A stretch of DNA of 64,000 nt from Micrasema longulum (lineage: Eukaryota > Arthropoda > Insecta > Trichoptera > Brachycentridae): positions 62,001 through 126,000 of the forward strand of contig JAGVSM010002976.1 of the NCBI GenBank assembly GCA_022494885.1, given 5' to 3'. The notes below the pieces were generated by a model that saw only the letters and a program-made list of their open reading frames with translations, ran no database searches and was not told the origin of the DNA. Shown here piece by piece: positions 11,030-21,465 of the stretch; the stretch's first letter is position 1; the number at the start of each line of letters is the position of its first letter. The position numbers were made by a program, and so were the translations under genes.

Positions 11030-11500
11030 AACTCTCCCCTCGATGGATCTTCTTGGCATTTCCTAGGAATTGCGCCTAATTCGAAAATTAAAGGGAAAGA
11101 GACCCATCCCGTTAGAGCAAAAATTAATATCCCGCATCCAGAAATAATGACACCCTGTGCCTACAAATAGCACCAATGACGACGATTTAATTAAGGACGT
11201 CTCGGTGTTGTTATGACAGGGAGATATGTTTATCCCTTATAGGGGGTGTTACAATTAATCAGGTGGAGTCCTAATGGCCGGAAGGACCGCAGTAAACAAG
11301 AGACGTGTCGAGGATTATTTTGATACGGGGCCGAACGGACAAAATACAGGACGGAATATCTGAATGGGGGTTAATTAGAATATATAGAATTATGACGATT
11401 CAAGGGGTTGTTTTTGGGGAGATGTAAACATTAACAATGGAAGTGTATGAGCCGCGAAGCTTCTCGTTTTAGGAAAGGGTTCTTAAATCACATTTGGTCA
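11030..11500. other. Unique, less AT-rich block; possible regulatory DNA
   Basis: This block has mixed complexity, no repeat partner in the window, and no open frame bounded by splice sites. It contains TTAATTAAGG, CAATTAATC and GTTAATTAG, which are homeodomain-type cores, plus GATAAT-like sites. This is what an intronic enhancer can look like, but such short cores also occur by chance in AT-rich DNA. Function is inference. Confidence 0.2.
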
Positions 11501-11616
11501 GTGAATGCGAGATAATTGGCTATGAAAAACAAGGTTTTTGTTAATATATTAAGGATTTTAAACATTTGAAGAAAATGAGTTCACTTTTGAAAATATTGAT
11601 TGAAAAATTATTAATA

Positions 11617-12010
11617 ATTTTATTTATTTAACTTTTTGTACATAGTGTTATTTGTACATTGGCGGGCTTATTGCCAAATGGCAATTTCTTCCAACCAATC
11701 AATAAAATAAAAGTTTTATTTTTATAATTCAAGTTACAGAACATATTCAATAGAAAAAAAATATTAAAAAGCTAAAGATATATAAAAATAGAAATAAACG
11801 TATTTGTTTATAAATTACCATTAATCAAAACTATTACTCAATGGGAAAAAGAAAAATAGAGGAAAGAGGAAAAAGGAAAAAAGAGGAAAGAGGAAAAAAG
11901 AAAGGAGGAGAGATTAAAGAAGAGAAAGGAAATGTTTCTTCAGACGTGATTTAAACAGAGATAATGTAGTAACATATTTGATGGTGGATGGGAGATGATT
12001 CCACAGTCGT
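11617..12010 (-). mobile_element. LINE-J 3' end, minus strand
   Basis: Reading the minus strand, the last coding part (CCACCATCAAATATGTTACT, equivalent to the HLPSTIKDVTT region) lies near 11965-12010. It is followed by TTTAAATCACGTCTGAAGAAAC (FKSRLKK), a long pyrimidine-rich UTR whose plus-strand image is the purine tract 11848-11935, and the tail GGTTGGAAGAAATTGCCATTT...GTACAAAAAGTTAAATAAATAAA at 11617. Close relative of the 63251 and 44180 copies. Confidence 0.85.
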
Positions 12011-12529
12011 TTTTTTAAATTAAAATCACCAAAAGTAGTTCAACTATGGTACGCCTCATTAGTTCGTAATTCAGTTACAATCACGTAGTCTCTAGCAAAT
12101 CACATAAAAGCGCCGAATAGATATTGAAGCTTTTAAAGTTCATGAATATTAAATTAAATACGTTAAAATATATCATCATCTAATTCTAAACTGCACCTGA
12201 TGGTTTACAGGGCACTGTATTGGAATAGTACATGCAGTTTATGGCATGTGTTACAGAAAGCTAAGATGGTCAGTTTTATGCTTTAAATGCCAATCCGGGG
12301 ACAGCGAAATAATAATGTGTATAATCACCTTATAGACACGTTGACCATTCGTTTATCTACTAAGATCAATGTAAAATAATAAGTATCAGAAATTTCGAGC
12401 GGGATATTTTACGTCCAATAATAATATGGTAATAATTTAAAATGGGGGCTAGATTTTCAATCACCCGTGCGCTTTGTAGCAGCAAGGCATGTTTTTGTGT
12501 ACCTCCTATTTATTGTGTAAATTCAAAAT
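12011..12529. other. No gene seen; possible further repeat debris
   Basis: 12011-12060 no longer follows the LINE-J consensus. The remainder has no recognised features. Confidence 0.35.
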
Positions 12530-13050
12530 AATTTATTGGAAACGGGGAGCCAAAATTTCATCCCAAAATCAAAGCAAAATCTCAAAAATTATGACCGTGT
12601 ATCACCCTTTCGCTCCGAACCCAGGTGGCTTCATTTTTATCAGCGCATAAACTTTCAATTTCTCTCACTTCTTTATAATATTCTTAACAATCCTTGCCCT
12701 CCAAAATATCTTGCTGATAATTTCATTTACCTTTCTGATCATGGTCTTTCTCTTCGCTCTTCCTAGAAGAAAACTCTTTCCATTCCTCGACATAGCACAT
12801 CATTTTTCAGCTATTTCTTATCTCCCAATTAAAAACCAGCTGTTATTTTTAATTAATTAGGTTTTTTTAGATTTTATTTTAACATACGTATGTATCTTTT
12901 GAAATATATATTTATGGTTATTTAGTACAAAATTTTGATCAATCTCTTCTTTTGACTAGTCTGTTTTTTGGTTGGATGGAAGATATTGCTTTTAGCAATA
13001 AGCCCGCCAAAGTACTTATTTTTTGTACTTGAAGTTTTAAAGAAATAAAT
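12530..13050 (+). mobile_element. LINE fragment related to LINE-J, coding end plus tail
   Basis: The plus frame at 12580-12766 encodes NYDRVSPFRSEPRWLHFYQR, then FLSLLYNILNNPCPPKYLAD and LSDHGLSLRSS. This is the same C-terminal region as in LINE-J (YDHIS-x-x-R-x-x-L-x-WL-x-x-x-x-R...LSL-L-x-x-ILxx...YL...SDHGLSLRS) but well diverged, so a sister family. The 3' tail GGTTGGATGGAAGATATTGC...TTAGCAATAAGCCCGCCAAAG...GTACTTGAAG at 12970-13035 matches the LINE-J tail layout. Confidence 0.8.
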
Positions 13051-13061
13051 GAAATTCCAAC

Positions 13062-13232
13062 CGCCTATGTGCAGGACGTGTGTGAATATTTATTGTACAG
13101 CGTCCTTGAGGTGATTTTCACAAAAATGGCGCAATAAAAAATATCCCGAAAAAAAAAAAATCCAGGGAATCGAACCCAGGACCTCAAGCATGGTAGGCAA
13201 ACACCCCAATCATTACATTACGATGCGCACTT
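13062..13232 (-). mobile_element. SINE-B, tRNA-derived SINE
   Basis: On the minus strand the head reads GGGGTGTTTGCCTACCATGC followed by TTGAGGTCCTGGGTTCGATTCCCTGG. GGGTTCGATTCC is a strong polymerase III B box. The head joins directly to a T/A run and a body with GTGAAAATCACC and GGACGCTGTACAATAAA. Copies at 32335 and 32945 share the same head and the same downstream order (TGGTTxxxxxACT...GGGCACTGxCC). Confidence 0.75.
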
Positions 13233-13239
13233 TTCTCCT

Positions 13240-13669
13240 TTACAATTAGCGATAAGATCATTGCGAATATTTTCAATGCAGTATTTTTGTTATCTCTGTT
13301 TACTTTTGCCTGTTCGTGAGAGGTGTGTATTATTCGGAGCACAAAACTCTTGTATTTGATTCCTGGCCTCTCTCTCCTCTGTGCAATGTGCAGTGTCCAT
13401 AGTCCAACGGTGCAAGTCTCTTGCATGGGTGCACAATCAACTGTACGTTGTACAAATCAGTGATGTTTTTCACAAAGGCTAGTAGACTCACAGCAAAACG
13501 AGGCTTTCATTTTATCGGAAAAATTTATCGAAAAGATGGTCAAACAACGAAACGAACAATTTTACAAAAAATACGAAAAAATAAATTATTCTCAATTTCG
13601 AATTACGCGAAAGTTTCTAATGTTAAATCAAAAGTTGTAATATTAATTTTATTAATAAAAAAACCACTT
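13240..13669. other. No gene recognised; one unexplained 113-codon frame
   Basis: A plus-strand frame at 13421-13762 (MHGCTINCTLYKSVMFFTKA onward) runs across the start of the family G repeat, so at least its end is repeat-derived. The first part has no recognised motif. Probably chance. Confidence 0.35.
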
Positions 13670-13674
13670 ATATT

Positions 13675-13987
13675 TTTAGGTGGCCACTTTACACGCTATG
13701 TTACATTCACCATTCTGCCTAATTTTGAACATCCACATTTCCTTAACTCTTCCATCCGTTGACTTTTGTAAAGTAAAAAAGCTGGAACCTTTATCATATG
13801 GGTGAGATTCATCCGGCTGAGCCAATTCACCTACTAGGCACTGTCTGAAAACAATTTTCCATTTTTTATACTTCTTTTTTTACCAGGTATTTAATTCAAC
13901 AATGTTTTGAGGATGTCCAAATGTTTGCAGACTTACTGGATTTTCTCCCTAAGTAGTTATGAATGTTTAAATTTGTTGCAACAGAGG
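13675..13987 (-). repeat. Repeat family G, inverted unit left of SINE-A
   Basis: From GTGGCCACTTTACACGCTAT to TTTGTTGCAACAGAGGTAG the unit is the reverse complement of the family G unit at 14195-14530. The blocks come in mirror order: the TTCACCATTCTGCC block, the CTCTTCCATCCG-TTGAC block, the GTGAGATTCATCCGGC block, the GGCACTGTCTGAAAAC block, the TTTACCAGGTA block, the TTTGAGGATGTCC block and the CTCCCTAAG block. A SINE-A insertion separates it from its mirror image. Confidence 0.85.
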
Positions 13988-14158
13988 TAGTATTGTGGAC
14001 TCACGAACCAAAGGTCCCAGGTTCTAATCCTACTCTACCACAACTCGATTTCCATTTTTCCAGCACAAATTATTTACGAGTTTTAGGAAATAGTTTGAAA
14101 AATTAAATATTTAAATATATAATAAGAACTCTAATATTTCTCTTTTTATTAAAAAAAA
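13988..14158 (+). mobile_element. SINE-A inserted within family G
   Basis: GTATTGTGGACTCACGAACCAAAGGTCCCAGGTTCTAATCC has the SINE-A B-box region, followed by the body CCACAACTCGATTTCCATTTTTCC and an A-rich tail ending near 14152. The 5' end of the head is missing. It lies at the centre of an inverted pair of family G units. Confidence 0.75.
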
Positions 14159-14600
14159 AACAGCCAATGATAGGTCATAAGCCCTGTAGCTGCCTAGACT
14201 TCAATATTGCCTTTAAGAAAATTCTTTTCCCATTCTGTTGCAACAAATTTAAATATAAATAACTCCTTAGGGAGAAAATCCAGCCAGTCTGCAAACATTT
14301 GGACATACTCAAAACATTGATGAATCAACTACCTGGTAAAAGAAGAAGAATAAAAATTGGAAAATTGTTTTTAAGCGTTGCCTAGTAGGTGATTTGGTTC
14401 AGCCGGATGAATCTCACCCACGTGATAAAAGTTTCAGCTCTTTTACTTCACAAAAGTCAACAGATGGAATAAATGTTCAAACATGGGCAGAATGGTGAAT
14501 GTTACACAGTGTTTAAAGTGGCCACTTAAACCAGCCAATGACAGGTCATAAGCCCTGTAAATGCCTAGGCTTCCATATTTCCTTCTCAAACAAAGTCAAT
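14158..14600 (+). repeat. Repeat family G, tandem units (period about 371 bp)
   Basis: CAGCCAATGATAGGTCATAAGCCC starts at 14161 and CAGCCAATGACAGGTCATAAGCCC at 14532, 371 bp apart, with one full unit between them. The unit runs through TCTGTTGCAACA, CTCCTTAGGGAG, CCAGCCAGTCTGCAAAC, CTACCTGGTAAAAG, GCGTTGCCTAGTAGG, GATGAATCTCACCC, TTCAGCTCTTTTAC, TCAACAGATGG and GGCAGAATGGTGAATGTTACAC, then returns to its own beginning. That cyclic order is typical of a tandem repeat rather than a simple MITE. Confidence 0.85.
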
Positions 14601-15166
14601 GCTTTAAATATTTATAATATTTGTTTTCCTTCTTTCCTTCCCACTTTTACATCCTTATTTTACTTAGTGTACAGCGTTGATTTTCATTGGAATAATATTT
14701 TTTTTTTAAATCTCTCTATTTCGTGATATTTTTTAAATCGTTAATTTTATAAAAATATTATGTTATACAATGTGGTCTCATTAAGTGTGCTTTTTTTTGT
14801 AAAGTCGAATGATTTGGGAAGGTGAGAAAAAGTTGGCATATTTGTATAAATTGTATAAATAATTGTACTCATGAATCCTTTTGTGATTTTTTTTAGCAAA
14901 AAGAGTCGAGTGCTGATTGATCTGTACCCGAGGCTGTTTGATAGTAGTGCAGCCTCCGATAGTTAGTTAGCTGGTTACATATTGGATTCGTGGGGCGATG
15001 TCAATGTAAACATTATCTTCGGTTGTGTAAACGCAATTAGAAATCGCGTGTGTGCTGCGTCGGAAGTAATTCGTAGATCCGACCAAACAACCCAGACACC
15101 ATTAATCTGTTCTTGCGCCCTTCCCCACAGAACTAAAATAATATCCAACGAGTGAAAACGAAACAC
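14601..15166. other. No gene seen; unique block near 14970-15140
   Basis: The part 14970-15140 is less AT-rich and unique in this window. A 64-codon minus frame crosses it without any known motif. Nothing else was seen. Confidence 0.35.
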
Positions 15167-15210
15167 CAAAAATCTTTATGCAATGATTTTTCATTGCATA
15201 AAGATTTTTG
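15167..15210. repeat. Perfect 20-bp stem-loop
   Basis: CAAAAATCTTTATGCAATGA at 15167-15186 is followed by TTTT and its exact reverse complement at 15191-15210. A perfect, short, isolated hairpin. It may be a foldback relic or the centre of a palindromic element; flanks do not pair further. Confidence 0.85.
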
Positions 15211-15529
15211 AATCGTAAGGAAATTCAGTGTTTTTTTATTTTTTTATAGAATATTAAAACTAAGCCAATTTTTTTTTGTACCGTTTGAACAAAGACATTT
15301 GACAGATATTTTAACTAGAGATAAAACACTTTTTTAAAAAAGAAAATGGGAAGTCCATGCATGCTTTGCACTTACAACCAATCTACTAAACAAAACGGAT
15401 TTTTTACGCTTAAAACTAGACGCACTATATCTGATTTATGCTATTTATATAAATTATTAAATAATAAAGTAGACTCTTTTAACATACTCTTCAAATTTAA
15501 TTTTAATTTTGCGTGACAAGAAATAAGTA
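15211..15529. other. AT-rich sequence, no gene seen
   Basis: Nothing recognised. Confidence 0.4.
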
Positions 15530-15945
15530 TTTAATCCATCTGCCAGTATGTAGCACTAACTATACACAACACTCTTTCCTCTATCGTTCTTGCTCAAATT
15601 ATATATTTTTTTTCATCTATTGATATATTTAACTTGCCCCTTAATTTATTAAAAAATAAATTAAGACTCATTCTTTCTGACTGCGATACGTTCCCACTTG
15701 CAATTGATTGATGCTGATGCTTACACACATCTGAAAACTTACTCCCACACAAATACACACCTTAAAACACTACACTTACTCTCATACAAATGCACGCAAA
15801 CACGCTACCAACAAACTACCACAATTTTATATGTATGATTTTTATTTGGAAACTTCGCTGGTCTGTCTTTAAATCTCATCTTTATTATGTTATTTAATCA
15901 TTGTTGACTGCTTGTTTCTGTAAAATAAATAAATAAAATACAATT
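15530..15945 (+). repeat. Repeat family C, copy 1 (LINE 3' UTR-like)
   Basis: Shared with 32488-32884 in the same orientation: GTAGCACTAACTATxCACAACA, ATCTATTGATATATT, TGCCCCTTAATTTATT, CTGCGATACxxTCCCA, many CACACA-type spacers, then GAAACTTCGCTGGTCTGxCTTT and an end rich in AAATAAATAAAA. One defined 3' end with an A-rich simple tail suggests a retrotransposon 3' UTR. I could not find its coding part. Confidence 0.75.
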
Positions 15946-16224
15946 TATGATTATGTACATTTCTTCATATCATTAATTACTTTAGTACTTTCAATATCAA
16001 ATATAACGCAATACTCAGGTAGAGTATTTTACAAAATATCTAAATTAGGGCGCTGTATGTTTGTGTATAAAAATTTAACACACATTATTCGTTAAGCAAT
16101 TTAACATTTTGAAATAAATTTCATATAATTTCACCAGACAACGTTACAATAATAAATAAATCGAATAACCTATTTTCTTATAAGTCGAATATTCCTTCTA
16201 CTCCGCATAATGAGGAAGTCCTAC

Positions 16225-16600
16225 GCCCACCCTGGTTATAAAAAATGTAGTCTTTAACACAAAAAAATAGAGCATTAAAATGTAAGCCGAAGTTTCTTGA
16301 AAATGTACGAAAAAAAAAAGAACTACTTTGAACGACGTCACTATTTCTTCCGAATCAACTAATGATAAAAGAGTTGTGATATATTTCCGGTTTACGTTAA
16401 GTCAACTGACCAATCAGCAAAAATCACCGAGAAGAAGGGGAAGAGAACTTGAGACGTCACACGCGGAGTAATTTAAAAAATAAAACCTTTAAAAAAAATC
16501 ACATCGCTGATAAAACGAAACCAAAAAAATTCGCTTAGTTTAATATTCTATAAACAAATAAAAAACACTGAATTTTCTGAATGATATTTCATTTTATGCA
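16225..16600. repeat. Repeat family F, copy 2
   Basis: See the copy at 10431-10865. Here the shared core reads GAGACGTCACACGCGGAGTA near 16451, followed by ATCGCTGATAAAACG and a CACTGAATTTTCTGAA end. Confidence 0.75.
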
Positions 16601-16794
16601 TATATACATACAAACACAAACCTTAAACGTATATTATAAACTAACTATTTTTTTATGAAAATAATCTTAACTGCGGAATCATGTAATTAGTTTATAATAT
16701 TGTATAAAGTATTATTGTTTTATTTTTTCTAATACGCTGTATACTCCTCACTCAAATAAATAAATCCATCTGTCATTTTTATGTAAAAAACGAT

Positions 16795-16862
16795 AGAGAA
16801 TCCGAATCTCAGACCTCCTAATCCAGAGTCCGCGACACCCACGGGACCATAACCTGTATCAA
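16795..16862 (-). mobile_element. SINE-A head fragment
   Basis: Minus strand GGTTATGGTCCCGTGGGTGT followed by CGCGGACTCTGGATTAGGAGGTCTGAGATTCGG corresponds to the SINE-A tRNA-like head with a decayed B box. Confidence 0.5.
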
Positions 16863-17115
16863 CATTAATTGGTTTTATTGATCATTTTACACACTGCGTT
16901 ACATGCAGCATCCTGCATATGTCTAGATATATGTGATTCGTCAATGTTTGTGTATGTCTATTTTATACAGGAGTGTCAAAACCTTTATTCATTTTTTTAT
17001 TTTAGAGATAAGGATGTTCAAACGGAGGCACAGCTGCGAATGTTTCCCAGTGTGCAAACGTATAATTTAAATCAGTTAGTAACTTATCGGAAGCCGTGTA
17101 AATGCCTAGACTAGA
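16863..17115 (+). repeat. Repeat family G, diverged partial copy
   Basis: CATTTTACACACTGCGTTACATGCAGCATCCTGC resembles the inverted end, and GTTCAAACGGAGGCACAGCTGCG, AATCAGTTAGTAACTTATCGGAAGCCGTGTAAATGCCTAGACT resembles the direct end. The middle is shortened. Confidence 0.6.
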
Positions 17116-17189
17116 AGTAAACCGTATATTTTAAATATCCCTATCACACTTGTTTATTTGTTTTATCTTCTGTTAAATAAATAAAAAAC

Positions 17190-17770
17190 AAATCGTCGAA
17201 AGAGTCCAGATTTTCAAATACCTAGGAGTGTATGTTACAGAAAATGGCAGCTTTAAAAAAAACTAGGGGTGTGGTTAGGAGTAGCAGGCGCCACATTCAA
17301 CAGTATAAAGGCTGACTGGAGATTAGATATTTACTCAGTGAAAACTAAATGCCACCTATATAACGCATAACACTTATTCCCTACGGATGCAAATCGTAGC
17401 ACCTCACTAGGGCCCACAACTGCAAAATTCTGAGTTTTGAGAATAGGTGTCTCAGAAGAGTCTTGAGTGTGCGGTGGTTTGACTTCAGCAAATTCTAGTG
17501 ACAACTGTTGTCAAGTGAAGGCGATACGGTTGGCTATGCCATATACTGCGGATGCCTCTTGAGAGCCTTAACCAGGCTTGCCTACTTTACAACGCATCAG
17601 GTTCTCGACGCCCTGGACGTCCACTGCAGACTGTTTGTCGGCAGTTTATGTCTGAACTTCGGGACGAAAACCCTCCTTGGGAGGATGCAAAGGAGTTGGC
17701 AGCCAATAAAGATGCATGGAGGCTCTTTGTGGATACCATATGCTCCAACTAGGAGGCGGACATGGCATGA
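17190..17770 (+). mobile_element. LINE-R fragment (RTE-like C-terminal coding region)
   Basis: From 17195 one frame encodes VERVQIFKYLGVYVTENG, the conserved F-KYLG-V-x-x-T-x-x-G block that follows the catalytic palm in RTE/R1-type reverse transcriptases. After decay, the frame at 17552-17752 encodes LLYNASGSRRPGRPLQTVCR, QFMSELRDENPPWEDAKELA and NKDAWRLFVDTICSN, the familiar C-terminal GxRRPGRP...W-x-x-A-x-x-x-A-x-x-R-x-x-W tail, ending at TAG in 17751 with TGATGATGA-like bases after it. The copy at 59135-59965 is a collinear relative. Confidence 0.88.
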
Positions 17771-18013
17771 TGATGATTTTCTGTTAATTCAAATTTAATT
17801 CTTCTATTATTTTGCATATTAAATTATGTTGTACACATGCATTATTTCTATTTGAATTTTTTATGAACTATTCGCTACTTTTTTCTTCTAACCATTTTGA
17901 TTTGCTATTCGAAAAATGATTTTAATTTAGTTTTTTTTATTTCCATAATTGTATAAAATCATGATTTATAACCTCTGCTTGCACTTGTAATATAGAAATT
18001 TGTTTAGTCTCCC
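17771..18013. other. AT-rich sequence before the hammerhead-like site
   Basis: No recognised feature. It may belong to the same Penelope-type fragment as the site that follows. Confidence 0.3.
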
Positions 18014-18056
18014 ACCAGTCTGACGATGTCAGTCACGACAAAACCCGGTCACTGGT
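18014..18056 (+). ncRNA. Hammerhead ribozyme-like motif (Penelope-type)
   Basis: Stem I is ACCAGT (18014-18019) with ACTGGT (18051-18056), six pairs. The core CTGACGA follows directly, then stem II TGTC (18027-18030) with GACA (18037-18040), then AAA where GAAA is expected, then the short palindromic-type stem III CCCGG and the cleavage-site TC just before ACTGGT. This is the layout of the minimal type-I hammerheads known from Penelope-like retroelements. One catalytic core base (G12) is changed to A, so this copy is probably inactive. The layout is seen directly; the assignment is from knowledge of the family. Confidence 0.68.
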
Positions 18057-19101
18057 TAATATTTATAAATAAAAGTGGAATAACACTACAAACATATTAT
18101 TATTATTATAATTAAAATGCAGTTCCACCAAGAAATGTCAGTAGAAAAACTCAATCTATTTAATGTAATTTTTTTTATTGCTATTCTTAATATTGTTACT
18201 GTATAGTATGTTTTTATTCCTTATAATTTACTATATTTATTTACTAATAATTACTATGACTTAATACGGGAACAACTAAAAAAGCCATAGTAAAGTAACA
18301 TAAAAAAAAAAAAAATTAAGAAAATTATAATATTATCACTAGGCATAACACAGAAGACGCAACGGTTTACAGTCGATCTACGAGTATATATAGGTGAATT
18401 GCCTTTAATAGGATAAAATGTTTATATGTAGACATTTGCTTGAATAAATATGAGAGTTCTTTGTAAAGTACGTAAGTTAGAGAGCTTTTAGTTGTGGGAC
18501 AATTGATTCTCTCTGACGACGTAATATGACAATTGATTATTTTGCTATTTCTGTAAGTGTATTGCTTCTGGCTGTGGTCGTAAAACATTGTCAGTCGTCC
18601 TTTCAAGCATCACTCAAGTATAGAGGGCCCAATTTTTCAAGGGATTTGGAACTATAATTTCTGAAGAGTTGTTTTATTGTACATTGCAGTCATTTAAAAA
18701 AAAACAAAAGAATTATTAAAATAACAACAACAAAAAATCAAATGTATTAATAGAACACAGTCTTCAAAATTTCACGCAAATCAGTTAAAAACAGAAAAAA
18801 ACTAGTGATACAAAATTTATAAATTTGAATAAACGACAGCCGGTTCCACTGCTTTTTCGTAATAAATTACATGGATTTCTAATAAGAAATGTAACTAAAA
18901 TATGGTTTTTCGTTTGGTTGCAAACCTATAAAAAGGCCTTAAGCCTTAATTGTTTTTTCTTTTATTTATTTTTACATTTAAGTGAAATTTTAGTTCATAA
19001 TTTATATTTTTGTTATTATTATTCTCGTTATGTTTATTTAAACAAAAATACTGATTGCTCATAAATAAATGAAAGTGTTTTTTAATTGGTCACTTTTGAA
19101 T
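18057..19101. other. AT-rich sequence, no gene seen
   Basis: 18057-18110 is a likely tail of the hammerhead-bearing element (AATAAAAGTGGAATAACACTAC and ATTATT repeats). The frames at 18367-18606 and 18825-19064 have no recognised domains. Confidence 0.4.
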
Positions 19102-19275
19102 ATGGGTTGTGGTCAAGTGGCTAGTGTTGCTGACTCACGGCTCATAGGTCGTCGGTTCGAAATCCATTCTACCCCAACTTGATTCCTATTTCCTAATAGA
19201 GAGTTTTAATATGTTCACAAAATTGAAATATTTGGGTAAATCATGAGAACGCAAATATTTATTTTTACATTAACA
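19102..19275 (+). mobile_element. SINE-A, near-complete
   Basis: GGTTGTGGTCAAGTGGCTAGTGTTGCTGACTCACGGCTCATAGGTCGTCGGTTCGAAATCC has A-box and B-box regions. The body CCCCAACTTGATTCCTATTTCCTAATAGAGAGTTTT follows, with the same order as 8746-8935. Confidence 0.8.
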
Positions 19276-19889
19276 GTAATACGTAAACAAGTTCTCATCT
19301 AAATACTAAATAGAATCCTATCTAAAAATTATAATAAAGTGTTTAATTTTTGACGGCAACTTGCTTGGGTTTTAGAAATATTTACAAGATGCGTTTTTGT
19401 ACTAATATAATTAATTTAATTTAATCAATTACATTATCAATATGTTTATTCAGTATATGTTTTTTTTTGTTTATTCGTTTTAAAAAATGCTTTTTTTCAT
19501 TGCTAAATAAGTCATTGCGATTTATGAAAATGATGTCTTTTTCACGTGAATATTTCTGTTTTTAAATATTATTTTTCATGGTTTGTAAACCACATAAATT
19601 AAATTTTTCTTTCACCATATTAATTAATGATTTAAACATATTTATCACAATGTATTAATTATTTATTATCATAAAACATATAAAATACAAAATATCTCTG
19701 GTATTGCTTTACTTGGTCAAAAAAACATTTTTGATGTTTTTTTTTCTTTTATTTTCAGTGTTTCTCAAATACATTTATGCGTGTGTTTATCTAATGTTTA
19801 TCATATACGTTTATTCATGTAAATACCCCGCCGAAAATCAAAAATCAAAATAATATTTACGGATGTTCACCCCACATTACGAGATGAAC
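19276..19889. other. AT-rich sequence, no gene seen
   Basis: Nothing recognised. Confidence 0.4.
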
Positions 19890-20085
19890 CTATGACTTCC
19901 ACAAGGGTATGCAAGGGTGTCCCGGCGCCAGGATTCCGCGACCGGGAAAGCCTTCCCGTCCGCGGGGGGCGGGCGCCCTATAGGCCCGGGAAAGCGGGGA
20001 ATATTGATGTCACATGGACGTTTTCAGGAGATGTGACTGCCATGGATTACAAACGTCCTCTCTTTACGATATATTACACTCGTGC
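19890..20085. other. Abrupt GC-rich islet
   Basis: The part 19918-19998 (CCCGGCGCCAGGATTCCGCG..., then GGGCGGGCGCCC) stands out sharply against AT-rich flanks. A plus frame (79 codons, 19892-20131) and a minus frame with PLSRAYRAPAPRGREGFPG both cross it; neither matches a family I know. It is not an rRNA segment that I recognise. It could be a transposon piece, a CpG-rich regulatory element or an exon remnant. Confidence 0.3.
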
Positions 20086-20849
20086 AGCAAAGGCAGCAAA
20101 ATTGATGAATAAATTATTTATTATCTCGTGAAAATAATTTTTGCATTATACGTACAAGAAAACTTTTGAATTATTGTTCTAAAAGTCAACTTAGGTAAAA
20201 ATCTTAGATGTTTTAAACGCAAAAAAAAAATAGGTCAATATTATAGTTTTTATTGATTAGATTTTTTAAATCGCTTTTTTAATCCCATTTGATTGCCAAT
20301 TAAATGTTTAAATAGATTTTAATCAAATTATGACGTTAGCCAAATAATTATAATACTTTTTTATTTATTTATACGGTACAAGTACCTTAAACGCATAATA
20401 CGCATTTAAAGCCTTAGTAATAGGCAAAACATTATATGGAACGTGATTAAACAATGGACAGTCAATAAATAATAAAAAACGAGTACTAAAATAAATAAAA
20501 ATTGTATTTTGCTAGCGGTTTACATTAAAATGGGATTTTGATATTGACGCTTGTTAATTAAACCCGAGGGGCAGTCAAAAAATAGGTGGTCACCAACCAT
20601 TAACAACCTTCCTAATGTGATGAGCATACATCCAACTACCGATAAATCACCGAATAAAAATCGGTATTTATTCAAAAAATTTTATTTTAAAAATAATAAT
20701 TGTGCATTTTGTTTATTTGCACAAGGGTTAAGTATTTTGTTTTGTGGTTATCTTTTATTTTGAATATAAATATTGATTAGATAAAAAGGAAACAGTTTTT
20801 TTAGACCTTTATATACCATATACCAAATAGGTAGATTTGTATTATAAAG
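20086..20849. other. AT-rich sequence, no gene seen
   Basis: Nothing recognised. The 70-codon plus frame at 20551-20763 looks like chance. Confidence 0.4.
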
Positions 20850-21130
20850 CAACCCCACATCGTAAAATCAGCGGACAATCGGGGGCGGTACTAAATAAGA
20901 GGACAGGTGCGGCAACCCTTACCGCGGATAAACGGGGATATCCAATCATTAAATACATATAATATCCGTATCGCTATATTCGGGATCAACTAAGGGATTA
21001 AAAGGACTTTAGTCAAATTTAGGGTTCACTCGTATAACATGAAATTGCCCGGTGTAAATGTTAATTTGGGAATATTATTACTTCTGTTCAAACAGAGCCC
21101 TGACTATTCCGATGGGTATCTGTTAAGTGT
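20850..21130. other. Unique, less AT-rich block
   Basis: High-complexity sequence with no repeat partner in the window and no splice-bounded frame. Possible conserved non-coding DNA; this is inference. Confidence 0.2.
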
Positions 21131-21465
21131 AATGGCCGATTAAGAACTTTATTCATATTTATATGATTATAGGTATAAGTACGCACGAGAAGCATGACAG
21201 CATTTTAATAAGCACATGCACTGATTACTTTTAATTCAACCTTTTAAAGTGTTACTTTTGGGTTCTTTTGAACATTTTTTAATTTTTTTTACTTATTACT
21301 ATTATTATAAGTATTATTACTCCATAACTATTCTTGTAATTAGGAAGAGATAATAAATATAAATTCAATTGATAACCTTAGCATGTAATGTAATGGAAAC
21401 TTCACTGGTTCATTAGAACTAAGTTATTTTTGTATACGCTAAAATCATATAAACTACTACTACCA
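21131..21465. other. AT-rich sequence, no gene seen
   Basis: Nothing recognised. Confidence 0.4.

Noticed and set aside
13421..13762. 113-codon open frame
   Set aside because: It runs into the family G repeat and ends inside it; no known motif.
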